DNA of 52,639 nucleotides, taken from contig JASWJB010000312.1 in the NCBI GenBank assembly GCA_032433595.1, forward strand, positions 1 through 52,639, written 5' to 3'. The notes beneath the pieces were generated by a model, which was given only the letters and a program-made list of their open reading frames with translations, was not told the DNA's origin and searched no databases. The stretch is from Conoideocrella luteorostrata. Lineage: Eukaryota > Ascomycota > Sordariomycetes > Hypocreales > Clavicipitaceae. Within the stretch, counting starts at the first letter, position 1. Each line of letters begins with the position of its first letter. Of the stretch, positions 22,768 to 34,670 are shown piece by piece. Position numbers and translations under genes: made by a program.

Positions 22768-23420
22768 AGCTGCAGCAGTCGCCAAAAAAGGCCGAGAGAA
22801 AGTCTTGTGGTGTCGGACTGGAAGGGTGACGAATTGGGGTCAATAGAGATGAAGTCAAATGATTGAGGTGGTTGAGCTGGATGTTCCACCAACTGCCTGG
22901 TTGTCGCCCAGGCACGGCAAAGCTGCGCGTCGAGCTGACCTGGGCGAGAGCTCCCCAAGCACGCCGGCACGACGGTTTGGCCGAGCTCCGAAAGGGCATG
23001 TGGCGCTGGCCTGTCCCGCCCACGTCTTGGCTCGGGACACACAGCACACAGCAATGCTTGTCAGAGTTATCCGGCTTTCCGTTCGGCTGCTTTGCATACT
23101 CCGCCACCCACACACTCCTTGCTCCTGCCCAGCAACGATGAGGTGGCCTCTACACTTGGCCGGAGGGTGAATGTCCTTGGAATCTTCTATATAAACTTGC
23201 ATTCTCTAATCACGAGACACTTCGGCAACTCACAGATACCCTCAAGGCTTTCGTCTTTGAGGGCGTATGATGTGACATTGCATTTGAGTCAGCCTGAAGC
23301 TAGGTAGGTAGTTGGCTGACTTGCTGCGCCAAGTTTACAGCACTTCTCTGCCCATCGTCTCTCCAATTCGACAAACCACAAGCGGAAGGAATATCTTTTA
23401 TTTATATTTCCAAGTCGTCC
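22768..23420. promoter_or_regulatory. Divergent intergenic region PRE8 / RING-CH gene
   Basis: These 653 bases separate two start codons. Overlapping frames of around 100 residues exist on both strands (22.86-23.17 kb), but they are GC-driven and lack any protein signature, so I treat the region as promoter DNA. No dispersed palindrome is seen here. Confidence 0.45.
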
Positions 23421-24473
23421 TTGTCTCTGACTGAGACGATGGATACTGACCCGGCATCGAAACCTGCCCCCATGTTTGACCGCCAACGTTCGCCTTACTC
23501 CGCTCCAGGGCAAACATCCGAGACCTTCCAGCGGCCAGAGGCAGCGCCGCGACCACGGGCGGATGCGTCAAAGGAAGAAACACCAAGGCAACAAGCAAAA
23601 CCGGAAAGGCGCCGTTATAGGCCGCGAACGTGTCGCATCTGCCTCGACAGCGAGTATCCTCAGTTCCCGTCTGGCATATCGAGCACATTTGGCGTTTCGA
23701 CAAAATCGTCACGTCCTGTGTATGAGTCGACGGATCCTGAGCTTGGCAGGCTTCTTTCTCCTTGTAAATGCAAGGGCTCGGCGAAATATGTTCACGAAGG
23801 ATGCCTGAAAGCCTGGCGCTTAACAAATCCATCGGCGACGAGAAACTTCTGGCAATGCCCAACATGTAAATTCACCTACCGGCTGGCAAGATTGCATTGG
23901 GCTTCCAGGCTGAGCAGCAAGTGGGCACAGATTGCCATGACAGTAATGGTTTTCATCTTGAGCCTTTTTGCTCTTGGGTTCATCGCGGACCCCATCCTGG
24001 ACTTGTGGTTCGACCCGGTAGGATCAATTACCGACACTGTGTCAAGCGTTGTGTTTGGTCCCGATGATGTGCCGCTACATGAATATCAAGATCCGACTAC
24101 ATGGACCGATCATTTTACCAAAGGGCTTTTTTCGCTGGGGTTGATCGGCGCCATCAAGTCCTTCATTGCCATGGGACCATGGCACTGGATCAATTTGCGA
24201 GCGGGTGGTTTATTTGGTTCCGGGCGAAGGGGCGGAACAGGGAGAAGTAGGATGGATAACTTCAACCTACTCTTCGTGGCCATTGGTGCCTTTACGTTCA
24301 TGATGGCAACATGGAAATTCGTCAAAGCCATGAGTGCGCGAGTGTTGACCCAAGTCAGTAACAACGTCATGGATGTTGGCAATGACGATGATGACGATGT
24401 CGACGATGAACCAGCAGGCACTGATAGCTCCACACCCGGTCAAGAAAATGAAGAGAACAGGAATAGCAGGTAG
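23421..24473 (+). CDS. RING-CH (MARCH-type) membrane E3 ubiquitin ligase
   Basis: A single exon encodes 350 residues from the first ATG, or 344 if the in-frame ATG at 23439 (MDTDPASK) is used. A RING-CH zinc finger in C4HC3 order starts at Cys71 (CRICLDSEYP), continues with SPCKCKGSAKYVHEGCL and ends NFWQCPTCKF; this class recruits E2 enzymes and ubiquitinates membrane proteins. Hydrophobic segments follow at about 170-195 (IAMTVMVFILSLFALGFIAD), 235-255 (FSLGLIGAIKSFIAMG) and 290-310 (LLFVAIGAFTFMMATWKF), so the protein should be multi-spanning. The C-terminus is acidic (GNDDDDDVDDEP). The N-terminal ~65 residues are disordered and basic. Its substrate and compartment cannot be read from the sequence. 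Confidence 0.9.
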   Translation: MSLTETMDTDPASKPAPMFDRQRSPYSAPGQTSETFQRPEAAPRPRADASKEETPRQQAKPERRRYRPRTCRICLDSEYPQFPSGISSTFGVSTKSSRPVYESTDPELGRLLSPCKCKGSAKYVHEGCLKAWRLTNPSATRNFWQCPTCKFTYRLARLHWASRLSSKWAQIAMTVMVFILSLFALGFIADPILDLWFDPVGSITDTVSSVVFGPDDVPLHEYQDPTTWTDHFTKGLFSLGLIGAIKSFIAMGPWHWINLRAGGLFGSGRRGGTGRSRMDNFNLLFVAIGAFTFMMATWKFVKAMSARVLTQVSNNVMDVGNDDDDDVDDEPAGTDSSTPGQENEENRNSR

Positions 24474-26342
24474 CGATACCTATATATATTGGGAATTACT
24501 AAATCATTGCAGCCTTATTCTTCGTACAAGCTCTACCGTGAATGTACCATATCATCTCTGATAATTGCACACTCTTAAGTTGCCTTGACCTTTGCTCCTC
24601 CATGTCAAGTCAACTAGTCTGTGTGCAAATATTTAGCCTCTGCCCATTGCCATTTGAGCCCAAGCCGTTTTGGCTTCGTGTGCTCAACGGTCCGGGCGTG
24701 ACACCGTCAGCGCAACATTATATGGCTGATGCACTGTTTTTGTGCTATTGCTGTTAAAGCATCTACTGGGTACACCTTGTACACAACTGTGAGTAGATGA
24801 CTCCATGAAAGACTGATACATTGCTCTCCCCCGTCTCTTTTCTTTCGTTTTGTGCACTTCAGGCCGCCCATGACCTTCTGTGACGCGATATTTCTCGAAG
24901 TAGCATAGCCTTCAAACACGTCCTAGCGTATTCAAGACCACATCAACTACCAGTGCTCTTGCTTGTACTCCGTACACTACCTTGTGTTGCCCGTGTAGAG
25001 CATGGCCAATCGCTGCACCTCGGGTTTGTTTCTGAGACTCACGTCTGCGAGAGTGGGCAAACCACTTTCATTGTTATCAATACTGCCAAAATTTGGGCGG
25101 CACAAGAAACTAAAATTACGCCAGTGCAAACTGTAATCTCAAAAAGAGTAGCCTACAGAGTTCATATCGAGAGTGTTTGCGTCTATCACAGGTACCTGTT
25201 GTACTCTATACCGTTGAACTTGAAAGATAATCACGTCCTCCACCCAGAAGTCGGCCACATGTGGAAGTCGGCCAACACCACAACGCCTGCATTCCGACCG
25301 CGATTTCTTGCGCAATTTAATCTCTATTAGCATAATTATTATATTATTGGATTCGTAATGCCCAATTACAGAGAGGATAACCTAAAAAATGCAGCATCTA
25401 CGATTGAAAGTAGCGTATCTATTGGGAAAGCTACAGTTAGTTAGGATGTACCAAGAGCAACGCTTTGGAGCTAAATTAAAGGTATATAAGCAATATTAGA
25501 TGCTTATAAACATTAGCGATGTCTTTCTCAACAAGATAAAGAATTTCTTGTTAATTATATTTAAGCCCAGGCATTATTAAATGTGTGGGTGGATTGGCCA
25601 TGCCACCAGTTGGATCTGCGGGACCCCTTTCCTGTACGGAATAGCTGGACTAGACATCATCAACGACAATCAACATACGCACATACGGAGTAATATGCTT
25701 GCAATTCCAGCACGTAACACATCTTCTTTTCTTCCCAGAACATTCATCGCATTGTGTCGGCGGAAAAGAGCTTCTAGGGTGGCTGGAATAGACTCACGTG
25801 AAAAGAAACAACGAAACACTTATTCCGGAATCTAATGCGTTAGTAATAACCGTGGGTGAAAGGCACATATAATACAACGTATGAAAAAGATAACTCATTA
25901 ACTAATATGAACACTCATACATTTAATGTTTATCGATGGTGAAGACCATACACATGCTCACCAAAACTCGCACCAATTCAGGTTCGGAAGTACATTATGG
26001 GTATTATAATATCTGCAGGTTCTATAATATATCCGCCTGACATCTCTCCATGAAACATACTCCAACATGCCCATCCGGAAGTGGGAGCAAGGAGTTGATA
26101 AATAAAAACAGAGAATAGAAGATCTCCCTCGTCAAACCTGTTCTCTCAGATACATTTGTCATGACTATTCGACCACAAGACTCATGTTTACTCAACCCAC
26201 ATAACGCCTCAAAATTTACATTCCCAGTGACTAGTTCGACTGAACGCCATGGAATCACAACGCACTGCGTTTTGCCATTTCCCATCATCTCGTATGCTCT
26301 GACTTGAGGGGGATACCCTCTTTCGCTTCGTAGAATTATGCT
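24474..26342. other. Noncoding, partly AT-rich region
   Basis: About 1.9 kb lies between the tails of two convergent genes with no recognisable gene. From about 25320 to 25580 the DNA turns AT-rich with many stops. At 25240-25273 it carries a 34 bp sequence also found at 27902-27935 next to a decayed transposase, so part of this stretch may be an old transposon remnant. TACTCCGTA or TACGGAGTA occurs near 24967 and 25684. Confidence 0.5.
25240..25273. repeat. Copy 1 of a 34 bp repeat with doubled GAAGTCGGCC
   Basis: Two direct GAAGTCGGCC words (25247-25256 and 25264-25273) are 17 bases apart and follow CCACCCA. The same layout occurs at 27902-27935, with 29 of 34 positions equal. AT-rich DNA follows on the right. 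A transposon terminal or subterminal repeat is my best guess. Confidence 0.6.
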
Positions 26343-27442
26343 TCATGAAATGCCAAATGCTTTTTTCATCTTCTCCCAGTAACGTGCTGACTCTGTCTGG
26401 CAGCTCTGTTGCCCAGTCTTGGTGCATCCGGCGAACACGACTACAAAATCTCCTTCCTGAAACTGTTCACCGGATGCGGGTTGCGAATAAGACGCTAGCG
26501 TTCGCTGCGGAACCAGGGCGAGTTTTGACAAGATGGTGGGATGCCACTGCACAATGTGTTCCTGCGGTCAAAACGTTAGCAAAATGCTGCCGCCCTGCGA
26601 CTAGCGGGTATAGAGCTTCTAATTCGGCATACCAGTGCGTGTCTCTCGGCCTTTTGGAAATTATAGCTCCTGTACATGGGATCAAACCAAGTCTCAATAA
26701 AGAACTTGGCCCACTCCCCGTTTCGAATGACCACGCTCTTGTGAAGCAAGCCCTCCTTGTCTTGGCTCAAAATACAGTCAATGTTCTCGCCCTTGAGATG
26801 AGCAAATGTCTTGATGATGCTGTCGGGCGGTACGACGGGATAGTCCTTGATCATCAAACTCTCCAACTTTCTAGGATTCGTAACTTGGTCGTCAAGGGAC
26901 TTGTTTGGGTCCATTATGTAGGCATCCTGGTCGAGGTACCAGATGAATTTGCAGTCGGGATACTTGGACAGCGCGTGACGCATGGCAAAGATCTTTGCCC
27001 AGGACTGCGGCGCGCCTTCCGTGTTGTAGTCATGAGCGTTGACAACCATTGCTTGATAACCTTAGCGACATATTAGCAAGAAGACCTTGATGTGCCTGGT
27101 CAAGCCGTTCAAGCGGTTCGGGTAACCGCGCTGGCGGTGAAACTCACCATGTCTAGCCGCGTATTTCTCACGGTTGTCCTTTATGGTGTTGAGATATGCG
27201 CTGTTCCACTCGCTTGGGTCGATCACGGTTACAATAACGACGGAAGGGTGTCCTGAAGGCACATGCTCGTGGTAAGGATCATGCCGCCTACCACCAAAGA
27301 GCATGTAAAGCGCACCGAGAAACAGTAGCGTGCCAATGGCAATACTCTTTAGCCTGCTTCTCCGTAGGATGGGGATATTTGACGACCTTGGCCGAAACGG
27401 CGGTGGGTTCGAGCTCTTGCGAGGAGGATATGCGAAATGCAT
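26343..27442 (-). CDS. GT34 family glycosyltransferase (MNN10/GMA12-like mannosyltransferase)
   Basis: Three minus-strand exons (27442-27148, 27060-26633, 26561-26343) encode about 313 residues. It is a type II Golgi membrane protein: a basic, proline-rich cytosolic N-terminus, a signal anchor at about 32-49 (KSIAIGTLLFLGALYMLF), then the lumenal catalytic domain. The DxD metal and nucleotide-sugar site is D142-Q-D144 in WYLDQDAYIMDP. NGEWAKFFIETWFDP and the closing GEQFQEGDFVVVFAGC are typical of the family. Mnn10 and Mnn11 are subunits of the alpha-1,6-mannan polymerase complex in cis-Golgi; Gma12 in fission yeast adds galactose, so the sugar is not certain. Introns are 87 and 71 bp, and both junctions keep the frame (AARHG joined to YQAMVVNAHDYN; AERHAL to EHIVQWHP). 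Confidence 0.9.
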
Positions 27443-27901
27443 CTTGGCCAGCTGCAGTCGTCTCTGGCACCCTCAAATTATTCCCCCGTATGTGCGGGCG
27501 ACAAAAACTTCGCGTCTGTGCGTCTCGAGTTTGGATTATTGAGGTATTTCGATCGCCGGTACTTTTATTAGTGCTGGAGCAGCATATGTTCGTGCAGCAC
27601 GATGCCGCCAGTGCTCCTTGGGCAGATACAAGAAACCCTACAAGCGAGGAGCCATGCGAAGAAGAACCGAAGCACCTGGACTAGGGTTGTTAGGGACAAA
27701 CTTGCAAAGGCGTGACTGTCTCTGCAAGCGAGCCACTGCTCAGAGATTGACGTCGTGAGATGCCAAGTAAGGAGATTTCGACTATGGGCTTTGTTGGCAC
27801 GAACTTAAAGTGAAGGCCGTCAGCGGCCCACTTGACGCGGCGGCGCCAATGTGTGGCCCCCGGGGTTCAGGCGACACTGCTTGGTAACTAGTTAACGTCA
27901 C

Positions 27902-27935
27902 CCACCTAGAAGTCGGCCACACAGGGAAGTGGGCC
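27902..27935. repeat. Copy 2 of the 34 bp repeat, probable transposon end
   Basis: GAAGTCGGCC (27909-27918) and GAAGTGGGCC (27926-27935) follow CCACCTA with the same spacing as at 25240-25273. The repeat lies about 100 bases beyond the C-terminal end of the decayed transposase, where a terminal repeat would be expected. Confidence 0.55.
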
Positions 27936-28039
27936 GCGTCGTGGCCACTATACTTCGTAGCAGCATTCTAATATCGTCAAACTGATCGGCAAAACGCGTT
28001 AAAAGAGGAACATTTGACGTTTTCTAGCTAAGAAGCTGC

Positions 28040-28739
28040 CACTCGTGGCAGAGGTCTTCAAAAGGAATGCCAATTATTGCCGCTGCTGCTGCAATCTGCG
28101 CTGGAAGGCGCTACCTGGCCTTTCCGATATCTTCAATATTAGCGAATTTTTTACTAGGACTGTGCTCGATTTTCTGCTTCTTCCTTGGTTTATAGGCATC
28201 AACTTAATGTCTCAGTTGCTGAATCTCTTGCTCTGCGCGTACTAGCTAATTGTTTTTTAATCGTCAATTCCCTTCCGGATCTTCCCAAATAAATAACGAG
28301 CAGTTGGGTTTGCATAACTGGGAGGAATAACTCGGTCAATTAGCGGTTGAACATGACTACCGCCTTAAGGGGTCTTGAGAAGGTCTTCCTGCTGCTTTGT
28401 ATGAATTGAAGGGGTTGCTTGAGGCATTAGTTGAAGAGGCTTATCGGCGGATGCTACGTAGCAGTTTGAATAGAAGAGGTCTAGTCATATTAATTAGCCA
28501 AGTTCCCGTAGCTTTCTAGCTAGATAGGTTTTTTTTTTTTGGGTGATTCCAGCTAGCCGGGCCTTGTAATAATATTCAAGGAAGGTAATTTTATTCGTAC
28601 GTGCTGAATTTGACGATAATTGAAGAAGATATATAATTGAAGCGCGATAGCTAGCCTTGACCGGGCCAAATATCCCGATGTTATGTGGCTGCAATACGTG
28701 CTTTTTCGACCTTAAAGTACACGCCCCCAACTCACGCAT
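28040..28739 (-). pseudogene. Decayed pogo/Fot1-type DDE transposase
   Basis: The minus frame at 28739-28494 reads HVLQPHNIGIFGPVKASYRA, then NKITFLEYYYKARLAGI. This matches the end of the DDE_1 catalytic core of pogo/Fot1/Tigger transposases (HxLQPLDVGxFxPLKxxY, with FLxxYxxAR after it). Further along the minus strand, interrupted by stops and frame changes, come AEQEIQQLRH and YKPRKKQKIEHSPSKKFANI with EDIGKAR, the usual basic coiled tail of fungal members. The catalytic DDE residues, the N-terminal helix-turn-helix and the intact reading frame are absent, so it is a 5'-truncated, inactivated copy. Stops such as TAA and TAG in the place of Gln codons fit decay by C-to-T change (RIP or drift), which is inference. 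Confidence 0.75.
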
Positions 28740-30790
28740 ACTGGTGTCTGACAGACAACCAGCATCGCAACTTCAATTCTGTGTAAGGTCCTGTTAGTGA
28801 CCTTGGGCAATTCGTAGGGACCTCACCTGTGATGAGATCAAATGGTCTAACAGTTGGCCGAAGGTTATTGAGCGACTGCGCACTTCCATGAAGCAATTCG
28901 ATCAAAATAGGCGCTGGAGCAAGGCTCCGAGGAAAGACACATACTTCTTTATTCGATTCCTGGCTACTGTTGCAGGCGGGATGAGACTCTTCTCATAGAC
29001 ATCATTTGATCTGACCAATTCGGTCAAGTCCAAAAACTCTTTTTCTTCCGTCACCCCTGGATCCGTCTCAATTCGTAACTTCACGGTTTTAGACGCCCAT
29101 TACATCCCACCCAGAGAACATTGACCAACAATTCGATTTCACAGGAACATCAAACTGCCGAAACGGTACGATATCTTCGGCAAGCTAACTGGTATGGCGG
29201 CTGGCTTGAGCCTAGCAATAATGACCCAGCTGGATGTTAAGGCCAGGGCTTCTACGGAGCAGTTTTAAAGTCATGTCACAAAGACCGAAAGTAAGAAGCA
29301 AAAGACCCTCATACATCAAAGTTGGCTGTAGGCTTCTTGACTCCAAGAAGGCCACTGACTGCAGGTTAGGTAAGAAAAATTAAAATTGATAGAGCAGATC
29401 CGCTCTCAAATGGAACAATGAAGCAGTTCTGCTTCGTGCCCAGGAAGACAGCAATAGTTACCAAAATCAATAGTTGTCGGGGCTATACCCTGCCGGACAA
29501 CATTGACTGACTTTGCGATGAATTGTATAGGTATTATCCAATACACTACCTCGTATATGATACGGTCGGATTCCGCATGTCTATACCCGCCTGATCCAGA
29601 TTGCTCAAAACATTTGAAGGGTGGTGTGTTTCCTCGAGTCACGCAAGGAAAACTCAAACGTACGCCGTACTACGATATGCATTACAACACTGTCAATGTG
29701 TTGATCCTGTCAACAAAACTAGTTACTTTATTTTTGTATATCTCCGGTCCGCATCAACTTTGGTTGGGCTTGACGCAGCGGCACGTTTGGTTACTCGAGC
29801 TGTTGCGCACTCGGAGAGTTAGCTAGAGGCGTTCGCTTACACGAATTCCCAACATCCTTCTTTGATGCCAAGATGTTCACGACGTTTGCTGTGATACCCA
29901 CCAGAAGATGTCAGGCATCGATATGGTCCGGGACTTGGGCTGATTGCGGCATCCTCGCACGAGGCGCTGTGTAAGTATGTAAATGGACCATGATCCAAGT
30001 GGCAAAAGGCATGGACTTGTTGAAATTAATTTCGTAAGGGATTTCCGGATTTGAAAGGAAGTTGGGAGATCACGGCGATTGAGACTCCGATCCGGACCTT
30101 ACTTCCTGAAGAGAGAAGAGACAAAACCTGTGCTACGGTTAAAGTTTCTCACGTTGAGCACTCCGCACCCTCAGCAACTTTGATGCGCTCAGTACGGAGT
30201 ACGTGCGTACTAGTTAGTATATTCACAAAGCATTGTACGGATCCACAGGCTAAGTAACTAACGAAGCCGGCGCAATGGGACCTAATAAATCTCCACCGTC
30301 CCGCCTGCAAGCACCGAGCACCGAGCTGGACTAGACTGGACATGTCGTAGCCGCGATGATTTGGTGTTGAGCGCTCCATACTCGGTACGAAAATTCCAAC
30401 AACGGACACTCCGCCGCTGGGCTGCGGTTTCTGCAAAGATGGGAGTTTCCACCTGTACAGATCCTCGTGCACGGAGGTCATCTCGCGGGAGAGACACCGG
30501 TGTCGCATGGTGGCAGAAACATAGCAGCAGGTACTTGTGAAAATCCAGGCACTGAAAAGAGTCCAGCTCATTGCATCGACAAGAGGCAGCGACGAAGAAA
30601 AGGCTGCCACCAACGTAAAAGAATGGTCGACGTGCCTAGGTCGGCTCTTTAACATGCAAGTCATCCTGACATCTGGGCCGCCAATGACACATGTGATTGC
30701 ACCAATGTGCCGCTGGGCTGGAGTGGAAGCTGTGGCCCCGAAGCGAAAGCACTGGTGCTCGCGGGCCAGCGACTCTAGAGGCGCCGAACT

Positions 30791-30808
30791 GTACTCCGTA
30801 CGGAGTAC
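30791..30808. repeat. 18 bp palindrome GTACTCCGTACGGAGTAC
   Basis: This perfect 18 bp palindrome is in the second geometry of the family (TACTCCG outward of TACGG). It is the same word as at 47775-47792. Confidence 0.85.
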
Positions 30809-31261
30809 TCCATACGCCATAACTACTCCGAAGCTATAATCCATTTTAGGGCGGCCTTCAGTGAGCGGGCCCCACTAAAAAAATGTCCAAGTACCCGGCC
30901 ATGCCCCGCGGCTGCTTTCGGAGTTGATCTCTGGTGATCTCGCTATAATCCGGTGTGTCCTGACTTGGCAGAGGGCAAAAGAGCCGCTACGAGTGGCTCC
31001 TGCTATCCCGAGGTAGCTCTTGAGCTCCTCACTGGTAGGGTTCACGTCAAACTGGGGAAAAACTACATAACCAACCCGTCGTACTTGCACCCTTTCTCCT
31101 TAATTCTCCCAACCCACGACGTCCATTTAGAACCCGTTGCGATACCATCTGCTCTGTATTGGCGAAATTTCTTTCGTTCGAGTCTGTAGGCATACTCGGA
31201 GGTTAAAACTGTGTACTCCGTACTTGCATCGGCTCTACGACAACGCAACAGCGACGCCACC

Positions 31262-33300
31262 ATGCCTGGCAGTTCCCGAATGCCCGCCAGCCTTCTTGGC
31301 GGCTTGGAGAAGGTCAAACGCAGCACGCCAACTAATCCTCTCCTAAACTTCCTTACAATTGATTTGTGCGTATTTGATCCATTCCCCATTATTTCGTGAG
31401 ACAATGAGCCTTTTCTGTTTGCATGATGAGCTATAGAGTATGGTGTGATGCTGGCCCAACTGCCGCGGAAAAGTCGTGACGTCAAATCACCGAGCTTGCC
31501 TAGTGGCCTCTCACACAGCTCTCTGCATATCAAGATAACAGTCTCATCATATGCAAGGAATGCCATAACTGACGTGTACATCCGGCCATCAGGCTCCGAA
31601 ATGTCATCTTCTACTACTTTGTCCTCCGATGGACTCGACGAGCTTTCTGGAAGCTCAAGGGCCGTGGCCTGATCGGCTCAATCCTCGAGTTGTACCGTGC
31701 AATCCAGCGGACCCTCTATGGTTATTTCCTCCGCGCCCCTGGCGTGCGCGGCAAGGTTCAAAAGCAGGTTAAGGAGTCCATCGCGCAAATGTCGACCAAA
31801 CTTATTGCACAGACCGACACGCGGTATTTGATGCTCCCCAAGGATGGCATGTCCATGGATGCTGTGCGAGGTGAGCTGGAGAAGCTAGCCAACCTTGATC
31901 ACACTCGGTGGGAGGACGGATTTGTCTCCGGCGCCGTATATCACGGCGAAGACGAGCTTATTGGACTGCAGACCGACGCCTTCGGCAAGTTTACCGTCGC
32001 AAACCCTATTCATCCGGATGTTTTCCCCGGTGTGCGCAAGATGGAGGCCGAAATTGTGAGCATGGTGCTCAGCCTGTTCAATGCCCCTCCTGGCGCTGCT
32101 GGCGTTACGACTGCAGGTGGCACCGAAAGCATCTTGATGGCTTGCTTGAGCGCCCGCCAAAAGGCATATGCCGAACGCGGAGTAACTGAACCGGAAATGT
32201 ATGGTCCCCTCACTCAGTTTGCATGCCGAACGTACGGTGATACTTGTGTATCACACACGAGTAATTGAGCATGCTAGAAACTGACCATTGAGTTGACAAT
32301 CAACAGGATCCTGCCATCTACGGCTCACACTGCGTTCCGCAAAGCCGGCGACTATTTCAAGATCAAGATCCACATGGTTGACTGCCCTGCCCCGAACTAC
32401 CAAGTCGATATCAGATCTGTTGGCCGCCTAATCAATGCCAACACTGTGTTGCTGGTTGGCTCCGCGCCCAACTTCCCCCACGGCATTATCGACGACATTA
32501 CCGCTCTGTCTAGGCTCGCATTCCGCAAGAAGCTGCCCCTCCACGTCGACTGCTGCTTGGGGTCCTTCCTCGTCCCTTGCCTTGAGAAGGCTGGCTTCGA
32601 CTCGGAGCCTTTCGACTTCCGTCTCAAGGGTGTTACCAGCATCAGCTGCGATACCCACAAGTACGGGTTTGCTCCAAAGGGAAATTCCACGGTCCTGTAC
32701 CGGACTGCCGAGCTGCGCCAGTACCAGTATTATGTCTGCCCTGATTGGTCTGGAGGCGTCTATGCCTCTCCCGGCATGGCCGGTTCCCGTCCTGGCGCGT
32801 TGATTGCCGGCTGCTGGGCAAGCTTGATGACGGTCGGGGAATCCGGATATGTTGATGCTTGTGCCAAGATTGTCGGTGCAGCAAAGAAGATTGCAGACGC
32901 TATCCAGAGCTCGGGGAGTCTGAGTGGTGAGTTGGAAATTCTGGGCAAGCCCCTGGTGTCTGTTGTCGCCTTCAGCGCTCTCAACCTTGATATATATGAG
33001 ATTGCCGATGCCATGTCAAGCAAAGGCTGGCATCTAAATGCATTGCAGAACCCACCAGCCATTCACGTGGCAGTGACTTTGCCTATTGCCAAGGTCTGGG
33101 AACGGTTGGTGAGTGACCTCGAGACTGTTATTGAGGAGGAGAGAGAGAAGGAGAGAGTGCGCCAGGTGGAGGGTAAGGGGGCCAAGGGCAAGGCTATGGG
33201 CAACTCAGCTGCCTTGTATGGCGTCGCTGGCTCTTTGCCAAATAAGAGCGTGGTTGTAGACTTGGCGAATGGGTTTTTGGATATTCTGTACAAGGCATAG
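31262..33300 (+). CDS. DPL1: Sphingosine-1-phosphate lyase (DPL1)
   Basis: Exons 31262-31365, 31593-32198 and 32307-33300 give about 567 residues (yeast Dpl1 is 589). The PLP-dependent ER enzyme splits phosphorylated long-chain bases into a fatty aldehyde and ethanolamine phosphate, the exit step of sphingolipid catabolism. A membrane segment (FLTIDLLRNVIFYYFVLRW) is built across the first intron. Conserved blocks are WEDGFVSGAVYHGEDELIGL, FTVANPIHPDVFPGVRKMEA, GVTTAGGTESILMACLSAR, LHVDCCLGSF and SISCDTHKYGFAPKG, where the Lys at about 355 forms the PLP Schiff base, then SPGMAGSRPGALIAGCWASL. The second intron (108 bp) joins VTEPEM to ILPSTAHTAF precisely. The first intron (227 bp) is long, and an extra exon in it cannot be excluded; an upstream in-frame ATG at 31211 overlaps a TACTCCGTA motif, so I prefer 31262. 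Confidence 0.93.
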
Positions 33301-34670
33301 AGGGGGGTTTTCAGAGAGAGGCGGCGAATAAAAACAGCTGGGGCTGCAGAAAAATTGTAATTTTAATTGATATAGCGGGACACTTGATTTCATGGAGGCG
33401 CTCTGCACGGTACTCATAGCATTACAATACGATATACCAAAACAATTTGAAGAAAAAGACGAAATCGCGTAACGACTTTGCAGCGAAACAGGACGATAGC
33501 AACGACAGCAAGTGGGCTGTCCCTGATAGCTGGTTTCGAGTTTCATGAATTGCCAAGGTTTGTTCCAAAGCAAAGAGCCTCATCAAGGATGGGAATGCCT
33601 CGCCACGAGACTCACACAAAACGGCCACCAGTGCGCCTTGTTCCAAGCCAACAGACAAACAAACAGGTCACATCTCTGCTGACAGCCTCACTTTCGGATC
33701 CTACGACAAAGTGTCCATGGACTATGGCCCCCACCACACCCACTCGTCTGCTTGCTCATTGCTGTCAAAGACAAGACGAAGGAGGTTAAACAGCATTCGG
33801 GGACCGAGGAGTGATGATGGGAAGACCGAAGCAGAACCTGATCTGGTGACCCCACCTCGGTCGGCGAGGAAGATTGATTCTCACTCACTCAGCGATTACT
33901 CAATGAGATGTTGTGTAAAGCGCCGCTGATATGCTTGCTCCGCACTGGCTGATGACTGGCTGAGGGCCGTAAAAATGAATAATGAGGCGAGCGGTACAGC
34001 GGTGCGTGCCGCTAGGTTGCATGCATATTGGGCATAATATATCATCTGCGGAGTCTCGAAACGGGATTGAGCATTTTCTTGGCTGCTGCTTCCTGGGCGG
34101 GGGGTGAGAGTCAGCAAGTTGCGGTGATGCCCAAGACGTTTGGCTTTTGTTTCATCATGACCTAATGGATATGTACGGGACATGTACGACATGGGCGAGA
34201 GAGCCAGAGAGAGCGAGTGTGTGGGGGGGAGAAAAGAGAAGGCTCACTCTCGGAAAAAGAGTGTGAGATGTGAGAAGGGGCAAGAGGGGGCAAATGCTGG
34301 GAAATGGCGAGAGATGGCATGACCGAGGTTGCGCTGCGAAGTGCGGTGTAAGTTTGGCTATCTATTTATTGTCTATCCTGTGCCACCGTTCTTCTTCGGG
34401 ACATGGTATTTCGCATAAACGGACGGGCAGATGGGATGGGTGGATGAATGATGCGTACGCGGCCGGATCTTGTTTTTCTCGGTAAGGTTTACTGAGGATG
34501 TATATCGCGTTATCATCCCGTTATGTCACCATCCGTCGATGGCTGTATTGTGGCTATCCGAGGACGTAGAGGAGGGAAGACGTGCATGTTGTGGGACGAG
34601 GGTGAGGTGAGGGAGGAAGAGAGAGATGATGAGTATGTACGAACATGGGTGCAAAGCAAGAGGATGACTT

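Larger units (their letters stand above)
27443..31261. other. Long noncoding stretch with transposon debris
   Basis: Nearly 4 kb lies without an intact gene. From about 27902 to 28739 lies the remnant of a DDE transposon, annotated separately. From 28.75 to 31.2 kb I see only short frames with no family resemblance; a 60-codon minus frame at 28902-29084 (TEEKEFLDLTELVRSND) has a protein-like look but its surroundings are full of stops. The dispersed palindrome occurs at 30194 and 30791-30808 and once more at 31213 just before the S1P lyase start. Confidence 0.6.

Noticed and set aside
22859..23170. Overlapping ~100-codon frames on both strands in the PRE8 / RING-CH spacer
   Set aside because: Several frames are open at once on both strands, typical of GC-rich promoter DNA; none shows a conserved motif.
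30149..30844. 231-codon minus-strand frame
   Set aside because: It runs through the noncoding palindrome at 30791, lacks any domain or segment pattern, and is rich in Cys, Ser and Arg as expected from random translation. I could not support it as a gene.
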